5,477 bases of DNA, taken from NCBI GenBank assembly GCA_945283395.1, contig CALYQH010000101.1, positions 1 to 5,477 on the forward strand, written 5' to 3'. The stretch comes from an uncultured Ventosimonas sp. GTDB lineage: Bacteria > Pseudomonadota > Gammaproteobacteria > Pseudomonadales > Pseudomonadaceae. Below the pieces are notes generated by a model, which was given only the letters and a program-made list of their open reading frames with translations, was not told the origin of the DNA and did no database searches. Both the position numbers and the translations under genes were made by a program. Positions 1 to 5,477 of the stretch are shown in pieces. Within the stretch, counting starts at the first letter, position 1; each line of letters begins with the position of its first letter.

Positions 1-1642
1 TTAAATATTGCGTTTTTAATGCTTCTCTCAACTGTTTACGACTAATTTTTCCTATGCCCGTTTGAGGAAATTGCTTAATAAATTTAATTTTGTCAGGTAT
101 TTTAAAACTTGCTAAACCTTGTTCTTTTAAATATTTTTTAAGCATGAGAGAGCTTAACGTAGTAGTATGTGCAATAATGAAAGCACAGGTTAACTCTCCC
201 ATAAGTTTATCTGGCATGGAAACAATCACTGCATCATGTATTTGGGGATGTAACATTAAAAGATTTTCTATTTCCTCGGCAACAATTTTCTCTCCTCCGC
301 GGTTGATTTGATCTTTGTCTCGCCCTTCAACAATAAGATATCCCTCTGCTGTCTCTTTAACTATATCACCGCTGCAATAAAAACCATCAGGTGTGAAACT
401 TTTTGCATTATGTTCTGGAGCATTAAAGTACCCCCTGATAGTGTATGGGCCTCGTACTTGTAATAATCCTGCTTGGCCTAAAGGAACTGGCGTATTATAT
501 TGATCAACAATACGTATTTCATCACTAGGAGATAGAGGTTTCCCTTGAGTATTGTTAATTATTTCAGGAGAATCAGTTAAGCGGGTGTAACAAATTAGTC
601 CTTCTGCCATGCCAAATACTTGTTGAAGTTTGCACCCTAATAAAGGTGTTATTTGGCTAGCCACACTGTTGAGTAATTTAGCACCTCCTATTTGTAATAA
701 TTTTAGGCTGGATAAATCGGCTGGATTATTACGCTGAGCCTCAAGCCAAAGGAGTGCTAATGGAGGAACCAGAGAAGTATGTGTAACTTGTTGTTCTTTA
801 ATAAGTGGAAAACAGTCTGAAGGTGCTGCTTGGTTAGTGATAACAACTCGTCCACCTGATAATAAAGTTCCCATAAACCCAGGACTTGAAAGTGTAAAGT
901 TATGTTGCATTGGTAATGCCGTTAAATAAGTCGTTTGTTCATTAAACTGGCATAACGCTGCACTAGCTTTTATATTATATAAATATTCACAATGGCGACG
1001 TGGTATTAGCTTTGGAATACCTGTTGTTCCACCTGATAACTGAAAGCAAGCTAGATCTAGCATATTAGCAAAGCAACTCGTTAGGGCAGGATAGATATAT
1101 AATTCACTTAATAATAGATAGGGTGAAGAAGTTTGACTCACTATAATGTGCTGTAATGAAGGATTATTTGCTTGTAATGTATTAATATGTTGCTTAAAGT
1201 TATTTTCAAATAAAGCTGGATTTGTTATATAAGCTTTTGCTTGAGTAAATTGGCAAAAATTATTGATTTCTAACTGTTTATGGGCTGGTAAGGCTAAAAC
1301 TGGATAAACACCTAATTGAAATAAAGCGAAACAGACTTCGATGAAATAAATACTATTAGGTAAGTGTACTATGACTGTATCACCTTGCTGAAGTCCTAAA
1401 GATTGTAAGCCATTGGCTAATAGTTGGATATGTTTTAAAAGTTCCGAATAAGTAACATGATTATTATTTTCTGTAATAGCTATATTATCAGGTGTTACAT
1501 TCACTTGCATTTCGAGTGCTTCTATAAATGTCTGGGCTTGCCAATAGCCAGCATCTTTATAGGCTTGGATAAATTTTTCAGGGTAATTAGCAATTTCAGG
1601 AAGGTTTATATTGCTGGTTAAAATCGTCTTTTTTGAAGGCAT
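1..1642 (-). CDS. Aryl-acid AMP ligase (2,3-dihydroxybenzoate/salicylate--AMP ligase), YbtE/EntE/PchD-like, 3' end cut by window
   Basis: This enzyme would adenylate an aryl acid (salicylate or 2,3-dihydroxybenzoate) with ATP and load it on an aryl carrier domain, the first step of aryl-capped siderophore assembly in the cytoplasm. Reading the minus strand from ATG 1642 gives 547 open codons and no stop before the edge, so the last residues are outside the window. EntE-type enzymes are about 525-545 residues, so little is missing. Visible ANL-superfamily motifs: LSGGTTGIPK (202-211, phosphate loop), QHNFTLSSPG (246-255, aryl pocket), FGMAEG (343-348), YCSGD (422-426, ribose-binding Asp426), GRDKDQINRGGEK (440-452, hinge) and GIGKISRK with the catalytic Lys532. 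AAGGA lies 8 nt before the ATG (minus strand, 1655-1651). The gene is divergent from an AraC regulator and has a Fur-like operator on its promoter. The family call is firm; salicylate versus dihydroxybenzoate is open, because Phe249, Ser253 and Ile350 give a mixed code. Confidence 0.93.
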   Translation of the reverse strand, partial: MPSKKTILTSNINLPEIANYPEKFIQAYKDAGYWQAQTFIEALEMQVNVTPDNIAITENNNHVTYSELLKHIQLLANGLQSLGLQQGDTVIVHLPNSIYFIEVCFALFQLGVYPVLALPAHKQLEINNFCQFTQAKAYITNPALFENNFKQHINTLQANNPSLQHIIVSQTSSPYLLLSELYIYPALTSCFANMLDLACFQLSGGTTGIPKLIPRRHCEYLYNIKASAALCQFNEQTTYLTALPMQHNFTLSSPGFMGTLLSGGRVVITNQAAPSDCFPLIKEQQVTHTSLVPPLALLWLEAQRNNPADLSSLKLLQIGGAKLLNSVASQITPLLGCKLQQVFGMAEGLICYTRLTDSPEIINNTQGKPLSPSDEIRIVDQYNTPVPLGQAGLLQVRGPYTIRGYFNAPEHNAKSFTPDGFYCSGDIVKETAEGYLIVEGRDKDQINRGGEKIVAEEIENLLMLHPQIHDAVIVSMPDKLMGELTCAFIIAHTTTLSSLMLKKYLKEQGLASFKIPDKIKFIKQFPQTGIGKISRKQLREALKTQYL

Positions 1643-1670
1643 GTTAACTATCCTTTTTGTTGATTTAAAT

Positions 1671-1689
1671 GCTAATGAGATGTATTATC
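1671..1689. promoter_or_regulatory. Fur-box-like operator
   Basis: GCTAATGAGATGTATTATC matches 14 of 19 positions of the classical Fur box GATAATGATAATCATTATC (compared by eye). It covers the -10 hexamer and predicted start of the ligase promoter, so iron-loaded Fur would block transcription. That is the expected control for a siderophore gene. Mismatches are concentrated in the centre; both outer half-sites are good. Confidence 0.6.
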
Positions 1690-1711
1690 ATTTCAGGAAA
1701 CTACTAGTCAA
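1684..1711 (-). promoter_or_regulatory. Sigma70-type promoter of the AMP ligase gene
   Basis: On the minus strand, TTGACT (1711-1706) and GATAAT (1689-1684) are separated by 16 bp. Each hexamer has five of six consensus bases. Transcription would start near 1677, giving a leader of about 35 nt that contains the AAGGA ribosome binding site. The -10 element is inside the Fur-like box. Confidence 0.55.
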
Positions 1712-1719
1712 TAAAATTA

Positions 1720-1754
1720 TCTTTAGCTGGCATGATTTTTTCTTTAGATTAAAT
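1720..1754. promoter_or_regulatory. Candidate AraC-family operator: two direct repeats 21 bp apart
   Basis: TCTTTAGCTGGCAT (1720-1733) and TCTTTAGATTAAAT (1741-1754) share 10 of 14 bases, including a perfect TCTTTAG heptamer, with start points exactly 21 bp apart. AraC-type activators with two HTH units per monomer often bind direct repeats about two helical turns apart. The pair lies just upstream of the -35 of the ligase promoter, a usual position for such an activator. The assignment to the adjacent regulator is inference; in AT-rich DNA a heptamer repeat could be chance. Confidence 0.35.
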
Positions 1755-1814
1755 TAGAAATTATCAGTAGGGCTATAGCTTTAATTCGATTACTAATAAG
1801 TAAGGAGTATATAA

Positions 1815-2705
1815 ATGAGTATTACTATTATTACCCCCTCACGTAAAAAAGCTTTACCTGTTATAGATAATAAACCTTCCATATCTCATGTAGATCCAAA
1901 TATTAAATTAATAGCAGGAACCATGAAATCATTAAATGATGATTGGTATGAAGAGCCATTAGAAAAAGGAATACGAGTAGTTCTTGTTCAAAGTGGCCAT
2001 TTACAATGTCAAATACCCGGCCAAGCTAAGCAAGTATTAGAAGGGCCTAGCGTTTGTATCATAGCTAATAATGGCGAGTTTACCTCTAAACAAATTTATG
2101 AAATGGATGTTCCCATGCGTTATACCATTATTCAGTTAGGCGTTGAATCATTAACTCAAAAATTAGGGTTATTACCAGAAACTTGCTTAACCAATATCAA
2201 TGGTGATCCTAAAATGTTTTCATATAAGGCTCCTAAATCTTTACAAATATTAGCCAATCAAATAGCTACTTGCCCTATGCAAGGAGCTTCGCGAGATTTT
2301 TATTTGGCAGGTAAAGCTTTAGAATTTGCAGCTTTTAGTAGTCAATTATTATTAGAAAAGGAGCTAGGTAATAACAAGGAGGTAAGTTTAAAAAATACCG
2401 AAGTAGAACAAATTTATGTTGCGCATGATTTGTTAATAAGTAATTTACAAGATACCCCTAGTTTAGAAGTGTTAGCTGCTAAGGTAGGTTTAAATACACG
2501 GAAGCTTACTACAGGATTTCGTAAGGTTTTCGGGATGAGTGTATTTGAATATTTACAAGAGCATAAATTAACTGAGGCTCATAGATTATTAACTACTAGA
2601 GAAATAAATGTCTCAACGGTAGCGTATCAAGTTGGTTATAGTCCTGCTCATTTTTCTGTGGCTTTTAGAAAAAAATTTGGTATTTCACCAAGTGATATCA
2701 ATTAA
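1815..2705 (+). CDS. AraC-family transcriptional regulator, PchR/YbtA-like, divergent from the siderophore ligase
   Basis: A cytoplasmic one-component regulator of 296 residues, the size I recall for PchR. Residues about 1-190 form a variable sensor region. Residues about 198-296 are an AraC/XylS DNA-binding domain: a first helix-turn-helix around 216-240 (PSLEVLAAKVGLNTRKLTTG) and a second around 264-290, with the family signature INVSTVAYQVGYSPAHFSVAF and then FRKKFGISPSD. The protein ends only two residues after SPSD, shorter than many relatives, which usually continue with a short charged tail. AAGGAG (1802-1807) is 7 nt before the ATG, which supports this start. In known systems (PchR for pyochelin, YbtA for yersiniabactin) such regulators sense the ferri-siderophore and activate synthesis and uptake genes. 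That role is inferred here from the position beside the AMP ligase and the shared control region. I found no convincing promoter of its own. No terminator is obvious after the stop. Confidence 0.9.
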   Translation: MSITIITPSRKKALPVIDNKPSISHVDPNIKLIAGTMKSLNDDWYEEPLEKGIRVVLVQSGHLQCQIPGQAKQVLEGPSVCIIANNGEFTSKQIYEMDVPMRYTIIQLGVESLTQKLGLLPETCLTNINGDPKMFSYKAPKSLQILANQIATCPMQGASRDFYLAGKALEFAAFSSQLLLEKELGNNKEVSLKNTEVEQIYVAHDLLISNLQDTPSLEVLAAKVGLNTRKLTTGFRKVFGMSVFEYLQEHKLTEAHRLLTTREINVSTVAYQVGYSPAHFSVAFRKKFGISPSDIN

Positions 2706-3222
2706 TGTTTGATAGTAACAATCTAAGAATACTTTTTATCTGAAGAATTAAAAGGTCAATCTAAGTAATAATTAATTGCCTTAGGTAAATTTGGTTGAGA
2801 TACTAAAGTTATTCTATTAACAATAGCGGATAAGGTTTTTTAAGTGCTTCAATTCAAATTGAACGACAAGATCTAACTTGTAACTATAGGTAAACTTGCA
2901 TTAGCTTTACTGTTTCACGCTAACCAGCTGTTGGAGTCTATTCTATATTATTAGTTATGTTATAGAGTTAACAGAGAGCTATCTATTAGAAGTCTATATA
3001 GGGTTGATAGGGTGGGGAAATGTACAATGACATATAGAGATGTAACTATCTGTGTACTATCAAGGTAAAATTAAGACATTTAGTAGCCTACGGCGCAATT
3101 GCAGCGGGTACAATAGCCAATTAGCGCTTATTGAGACAGTAAACAATTAATATCCTATTGATTGCTTTAGGTATTAGTTCAATTGATTTTTGATTAAATT
3201 AACTAAACTGATAATGACACTT
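2706..3222. other. Gene-poor spacer between regulator and thioesterase, probably decayed coding DNA
   Basis: About 517 bp without an intact gene. Short open stretches in all frames are broken by frequent stops. One example is a hydrophobic run GKLALALLFHANQLLESILYY at about 2889-2951 in a plus frame, which I cannot assign. The best remnant is described separately at 3074-3190. I see no RNA gene, strong terminator or Fur-like box here. A promoter for the thioesterase is not evident, so it may be read from upstream. Confidence 0.5.
3074..3190 (+). pseudogene. Possible remnant of a membrane transporter (MFS-like), interrupted by stops
   Basis: A single plus frame reads RHLVAYGAIAAGTIAN, then TAG (3122-3124), RLLRQ, then TAA (3140-3142), then TINILLIALGISSIDF and TGA (3191-3193). 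The order of a small-residue helix (AYGAIAAGTIAN), a short basic loop (RLLRQ) and a second hydrophobic helix kept in one frame resembles the helix-loop-helix units of major facilitator transporters. An MFS protein (such as YbtX in the yersiniabactin locus) would fit this neighbourhood. The match is short and from memory, and chance hydrophobic stretches are common in AT-rich DNA, so this is tentative. Confidence 0.22.
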
Positions 3223-3948
3223 ATGAATAGTAATAAATGGTTGCGTAATTTGACTCAAACAACGGCTAGTGATGAAACCTTAGTTTGCTTTCCTCATGCT
3301 GGCGGTAATGCTAGTTTTTATAAAGGGTTAGCTACTCATTTAAGCAGCCGGTTACAAGTTTTAGCAATACAGTATCCGGGGCATGAAACGCGCTTAAATG
3401 AACCTTTTATTACAAACCTAGAATTATTAATAGAACAGATCACAGACGTATTAGCACAGTTAGATGAGCAGCATTTTATGTTGTTTGGACATAGTATGGG
3501 AGCTATTGTTGCTTATGAAGTAGCAATACGTTTGGATAAAACTAAAAAAATAAATCAGCTATTTTTATCGGCACAGCCTGCACCCCATAAGCAACGAAAA
3601 ACTAGGTTATTACAAACAGAAGAAGAGCTGTGGCAAGAATTGATTAGACTGTCAAGTAATACATCTTCACTGCTGGATAGGTCAGTGTTTAAAGATATTT
3701 TTTTCCCTGCTCTACAAAATGATTATAGACTTATCTATGAATATAAGAATTATTGTCCAATGATTACCTCAATACCTATCACAGCATTAATAGCAGAAGA
3801 TGACCCAGAAACTACATTAGAAGAAGTTATTGCATGGCAAGAGCTGACTTCGGGCTCATTTTCTATTCATTCTTTCAAAGGCAATCATTTTTATTTAATA
3901 GATCATTTGTTAGAAATAGTAGCTTTAATCAAACAGCGTTTAATTTAA
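3223..3948 (+). CDS. Type II thioesterase (external editing thioesterase of an NRPS/PKS siderophore pathway), YbtT/PchC-like
   Basis: An alpha/beta-hydrolase of 241 residues that in this family removes wrong or stalled acyl groups from carrier-protein pantetheine arms. Numbering from ATG 3223: LVCFPHAGG at 20-28, the opening signature of type II thioesterases; YPGHETR at 51-57; nucleophile elbow GHSMG with Ser91; EDDP with the likely catalytic Asp193 or Asp194; and GNHFYL with His222. The triad is therefore complete, and the length is typical (about 240-265). Start choice: the frame stays open back to a TTG at 3190 and an ATG at 3214, but none of the three has a clear Shine-Dalgarno site. MNSNKWLRNL followed ten or so residues later by LVCFPHAGG is the usual layout, so 3223 is preferred. 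It lies on the same strand as the AraC gene but 517 bp away. Its partner synthetases are not in the window, so the siderophore role is inferred from the nearby aryl-acid ligase. Confidence 0.88.
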   Translation: MNSNKWLRNLTQTTASDETLVCFPHAGGNASFYKGLATHLSSRLQVLAIQYPGHETRLNEPFITNLELLIEQITDVLAQLDEQHFMLFGHSMGAIVAYEVAIRLDKTKKINQLFLSAQPAPHKQRKTRLLQTEEELWQELIRLSSNTSSLLDRSVFKDIFFPALQNDYRLIYEYKNYCPMITSIPITALIAEDDPETTLEEVIAWQELTSGSFSIHSFKGNHFYLIDHLLEIVALIKQRLI

Positions 3949-4086
3949 ATAATAATTGCTTATTTAATGAAGGCTTATTAAATAAATGTTTGAAACAGCT
4001 ATTAGCAATTTCAGCATTTAACTCTACCTCTAAGAGTATCTGTTTCTCATAAGTAGTTATTATGCTTATTGAACATTAATAATAGG

Positions 4087-4118
4087 CTAAAGAATTTTTG
4101 TAACATATAATTCTTTAG
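4087..4118. repeat. Perfect 10-bp inverted repeat
   Basis: CTAAAGAATT (4087-4096) and AATTCTTTAG (4109-4118) are exact reverse complements around a 12-nt loop, about 140 bp after the thioesterase stop. No T-run follows on either strand, so it is not a standard intrinsic terminator. It could be an RNA 3'-end hairpin or a protein site. Confidence 0.5.
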
Positions 4119-4301
4119 TGCTATGGATAAAATATTGTAATAAATATACAGCTGTCATAACTTAGTAGCTTGGCAATTTTGTTTAAGTTGAATGAGGGCC
4201 TGCTTATAACGATAAAAAGTTAATTAGAGTTATGCTGCGCTGGAATTATTAAAATTATAATGCTTAGACCTTTTAGTAGTTAACTCTGTCTGGCAGAAGA
4301 T

Positions 4302-4330
4302 GGACTTGGCTCTCTGAATTAGCCAAGTTT
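4302..4330 (+). terminator. Hairpin, possible intrinsic terminator
   Basis: ACTTGGCT (4304-4311) and AGCCAAGT (4321-4328) form a perfect 8-bp stem with a 9-nt loop, extendable by two G-U pairs. The following plus-strand stretch (4329-4342) is T-rich but broken by G and C, so termination is plausible but not certain. It lies between the siderophore and cobalamin genes, where a terminator would be expected, but it is far (about 350 bp) from the thioesterase stop. Confidence 0.35.
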
Positions 4331-4369
4331 GCTTTGGTTGTTTAATCATTAGCTTATGTAATTAAATAA

Positions 4370-4397
4370 TTTTATTATTATACGCTACTATTATAAT
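4370..4397 (+). promoter_or_regulatory. Possible promoter of the adenosyltransferase gene
   Basis: A perfect TATAAT (4392-4397) lies 40 bp before the ATG. The best -35 is only TTTTAT (4370-4375, 16-bp spacer), which is weak. A start near 4404 would leave a 34-nt leader containing the ribosome binding site. AT-rich background makes chance TATAAT matches common. Confidence 0.33.
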
Positions 4398-4437
4398 CAA
4401 TAATTCTGTACCATTATCAAAAATGTAAGGGGATAGT

Positions 4438-4983
4438 ATGGGCTTTAGATTATCAAAAATTATCACTAAAACGGGCGATCAAGGTCAGACAAGGCTTGGT
4501 GATGGCTCACGGGTCAGTAAAGGGGCTCCCCGTATTATGGCTATCGGGGGTATAGACGAGCTTAATACTAGTATAGGGTTACTACGAGCTCATATCCAAG
4601 ATAGATACGTTATTGATAATTTAGTGATTATTCAGCACCAGTTATTAATTGCTGGCTCGCAATTAGCTAATTCAAATAAGTCTGCATTACAGGCGCGCCA
4701 TGTTGATTTTTTAGAAAATTGGGCTTCTGAGTTAATATCGCAATTAGCACCTGTGCAAGACTTTGTTCTACCAGGTGGATCGCCAGCAGCTGCTTATTGC
4801 CATAATGCTAGAGTAACTTGTAGAAGAACAGAGCGTTATTTGATAGCGGCCAATTTAACAGATGAATATATTACTATTATTATGCAATATTTAAATCGTT
4901 TGTCTGATGTGTTATTTGTGTTGGCTAGAGTATTAAATAAACAGCAAGGAGTTGCTGAGATTGTATTGAATCGACAAATTTAG
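4438..4983 (+). CDS. Cob(I)alamin adenosyltransferase, PduO type (ATP:corrinoid adenosyltransferase)
   Basis: This enzyme transfers the 5'-deoxyadenosyl group of ATP to cob(I)alamin or cob(I)inamide to make the coenzyme B12 form, in the cytoplasm, usually as a trimer. The 181-residue protein is full length for the family. Visible signatures: N-terminal ATP-binding segment KIITKTGDQGQTRLGDGSRV (7-26); GGIDELNTSIGLL (37-49), the family's (V/I)DELN-x-x-I/L-G block; FVLPGGSPAAAYCHNARVTC (108-127) continuing into RRTERYL (128-134), with the conserved Arg/Glu residues; and the C-terminal YLNRLSDVLFVLAR (150-163). AAGGGG (4427-4432) is 5 nt before the ATG, fixing the start. All key blocks are present and nothing suggests truncation. 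It precedes a B12-riboswitch-controlled gene for corrin-ring amidation, so the two form a cobalamin block. The 430-bp gap containing the riboswitch suggests separate transcription. It differs from the CobA/BtuR and EutT adenosyltransferase families. Confidence 0.95.
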   Translation: MGFRLSKIITKTGDQGQTRLGDGSRVSKGAPRIMAIGGIDELNTSIGLLRAHIQDRYVIDNLVIIQHQLLIAGSQLANSNKSALQARHVDFLENWASELISQLAPVQDFVLPGGSPAAAYCHNARVTCRRTERYLIAANLTDEYITIIMQYLNRLSDVLFVLARVLNKQQGVAEIVLNRQI

Positions 4984-5023
4984 CTGGATTAAAGATTGAT
5001 AAATTGTTATTCTCATAAAATTA

Positions 5024-5040
5024 TTACTAAAATTTAGTAA
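5024..5040. repeat. 17-bp palindrome
   Basis: TTACTAAAATTTAGTAA has perfect 8-bp arms around one central base, 40 bp after the adenosyltransferase stop and just before the candidate promoter of the riboswitch leader. With no loop it would be a protein site rather than an RNA hairpin. AT-only palindromes arise easily here. Confidence 0.3.
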
Positions 5041-5043
5041 ATA

Positions 5044-5073
5044 TTTACTTATATCAATTAAATACTAGATAAT
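5044..5073 (+). promoter_or_regulatory. Possible promoter of the cobalamin riboswitch leader
   Basis: TTTACT (5044-5049, four of six bases) and GATAAT (5068-5073, five of six) are separated by 18 bp. Transcription would start near 5080, about 30 nt before the first pairing strand of the aptamer, which is a sensible geometry. Confidence 0.35.
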
Positions 5074-5086
5074 ATGTCAGAATATT

Positions 5087-5109
5087 AAAGCTTTTAATTA
5101 ATAAGCTTT
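5087..5109. repeat. Short inverted repeat with duplicated AAGCTTTT
   Basis: AAAGCTT (5087-5093) pairs with AAGCTTT (5103-5109) around a 9-nt loop, and AAGCTTTT occurs twice (5088-5095 and 5103-5110). It may be a weak 3'-end hairpin for the adenosyltransferase transcript or a 5' hairpin of the riboswitch leader. AT-rich and low in stability. Confidence 0.3.
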
Positions 5110-5111
5110 TC

Positions 5112-5279
5112 ATACGCGATAAATTAATAACTTAATATTAGGTTATGGAAGTAGGTGTAAATCCTACGCAGCCCCCGCTGCTGTGATGTGGACAACTCTC
5201 TAATTACCACTGAGCATTTTACTGCTTGGGAAGGTGGAGGGAAGGATGAAGCTAAGCCAGAAGACCATTTATAGCGTGT
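5112..5279 (+). promoter_or_regulatory. Cobalamin (adenosylcobalamin) riboswitch aptamer
   Basis: This leader RNA binds B12 and lowers expression of the gene downstream. Closing stem: 5112-5124 pairs with 5267-5279 at 12 of 13 positions, including one G-U. Stem GTAGG (5151-5155) / CCTAC (5163-5167) encloses the conserved TGTAAAT loop. The core GCAGCCCCCGCTGCTGTGA (5168-5186) follows. CCAC (5207-5210) pairs with GTGG (5234-5237), with GAGC/GCTT inside and the conserved TGGGAAGG (5227-5234). The B12 box AGCCAGAAGACC (5255-5266) closes the core. All these match the known cobalamin riboswitch consensus. A terminator-like hairpin and a cobyrinate amidation gene follow, which is the standard context. 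Confidence 0.93.
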
Positions 5280-5351
5280 AAGACACCTTCGGAGGGAAAG
5301 GGCGTTATGTTTAGCTGTTCGTTGACTTTTCCACAAGCTACATAAAACCTT

Positions 5352-5400
5352 AATCCCTACCTATATTATCTATTTAAAGGTGGGGATTGTTGTTTTAAGG
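5352..5400 (+). terminator. Terminator-like hairpin of the riboswitch expression platform
   Basis: AATCCCTACCT (5352-5362) pairs with AGGTGGGGATT (5378-5388): 11 pairs, one of them U-G, with a 15-nt loop, followed by the T-rich but interrupted stretch GTTGTTTTAA. It stands between the aptamer and the start codon, so B12-bound RNA would be expected to end here. Its 5' arm could instead pair partly with AGGTGG at 5398-5403 near the start codon, so translational control is an alternative. Confidence 0.6.
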
Positions 5401-5415
5401 TGGTTAGATAAAGTC

Positions 5416-5477
5416 ATGATGAAAAAAATTCTCATTGGGGCAACCCATAGTGGTGCAGGTAAAACAACTGTAACTCT
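5416..5477 (+). CDS. Cobyrinate a,c-diamide synthase (CbiA/CobB-like), 5' fragment cut by window
   Basis: Only the first 20 codons are present (MMKKILIGATHSGAGKTTVT), then the window ends. The P-loop GATHSGAGKTT is close to the N-terminal glutamine-amidotransferase-type ATP-binding motif of CbiA/CobB, which amidates the a and c side chains of cobyrinic or hydrogenobyrinic acid using ATP and glutamine. The B12 riboswitch directly upstream strongly supports this. CobQ/CbiP or a dethiobiotin-synthase-like protein share the fold but fit less well. Two ATG codons stand in a row (5416 and 5419) and the choice is open. The only Shine-Dalgarno-like sequence is AAGGTGG (5397-5403), 12 nt before the first ATG, so spacing is long and initiation may be weak. 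Confidence 0.82.
   Translation, partial: MMKKILIGATHSGAGKTTVT

Larger units (their letters stand above)
3949..4437. other. Gene-free spacer between thioesterase and adenosyltransferase
   Basis: About 489 bp with stops in all frames. I see no recognisable protein remnant. A minus-strand reading from about 4353 gives roughly 39 codons (MIKQPKQTWLIQRAKS and onward) with no recognisable motif. It holds two clear inverted repeats (4087-4118 and 4302-4330) and a promoter-like element near its right end. It probably separates the siderophore and cobalamin transcription units. It may contain old decayed DNA, but I cannot show that. Confidence 0.5.

Noticed and set aside
90..311. Plus-strand 73-codon open frame
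   Set aside because: It lies wholly inside the minus-strand AMP ligase over its motif-bearing C-terminal domain; no ribosome site or recognisable motif.
1755..1814. Promoter for the AraC gene (for example TATAGC at 1774-1779)
   Set aside because: No -35 element at suitable spacing; the match is too weak to report as a feature.
3190..3222. TTG start (3190) or ATG 3214 for the thioesterase
   Set aside because: Neither has a Shine-Dalgarno site; the extra residues (MIKLTKLIMTL) are not typical of the family, and the region upstream looks decayed. ATG 3223 gives the usual distance to LVCFPHAGG, though this is not proven.
3834..4052. Plus-strand 72-codon open frame overlapping the thioesterase end
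   Set aside because: Out-of-frame reading of the thioesterase coding region (its catalytic-His part) that runs into the spacer; composition and lack of motifs indicate a shadow.
2706..4437. Search for NRPS remnants, insertion sequences, tRNA genes or CRISPR repeats in the spacers
   Set aside because: No adenylation, condensation or carrier motifs, no transposase motifs or paired terminal repeats, no cloverleaf and no regularly spaced repeats were seen by eye.
5124..5336. Minus-strand 70-codon open frame
   Set aside because: It is antisense to the cobalamin riboswitch; the sequence is explained by conserved RNA structure.

Overview
The window is AT-rich (by eye roughly one third G+C) and has bacterial signals: Shine-Dalgarno sites, sigma70-like promoter elements, a Fur-type operator and a cobalamin riboswitch. 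Protein style (PchR/YbtA-like AraC regulator, YbtE/EntE-like ligase, PduO-type adenosyltransferase starting RLSKIITKTGDQG) suggests a low-GC Gram-negative bacterium, most likely a gammaproteobacterium. I cannot name the genus.

Left half, siderophore block. A minus-strand aryl-acid AMP ligase (2,3-dihydroxybenzoate or salicylate activation) fills 1-1642 and runs off the left edge. It is divergent from a plus-strand AraC-family regulator (1815-2705). The 172-bp space between them holds a good promoter for the ligase, a Fur-box-like sequence lying on its -10 element, and a 21-bp-spaced direct repeat upstream of the -35 that could be the AraC-type operator. About 500 bp downstream lies a type II thioesterase (3223-3948), the editing partner of NRPS/PKS assembly lines. 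This gene set (ligase, AraC regulator, thioesterase) matches the accessory genes of yersiniabactin- or pyochelin-type pathways. No megasynthase, salicylate synthase or receptor lies in the window. The space before the thioesterase looks like eroded coding DNA, possibly an MFS exporter.

Right half, cobalamin block. After another gene-free stretch with two inverted repeats, a complete PduO-type cob(I)alamin adenosyltransferase (4438-4983) has its own ribosome binding site and a possible promoter. It is followed by a cobalamin riboswitch (aptamer 5112-5279), an intrinsic-terminator-like expression platform (5352-5400), and the first 20 codons of a P-loop protein that fits cobyrinate a,c-diamide synthase (CbiA/CobB), cut by the right edge.

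The two halves appear to be separate units: iron-controlled aryl-capped siderophore production, and B12-controlled corrinoid synthesis or adenosylation. Nothing here is clearly a new system. The most interesting points are the layered divergent control region, the ambiguous substrate code of the ligase and the decayed spacer DNA.
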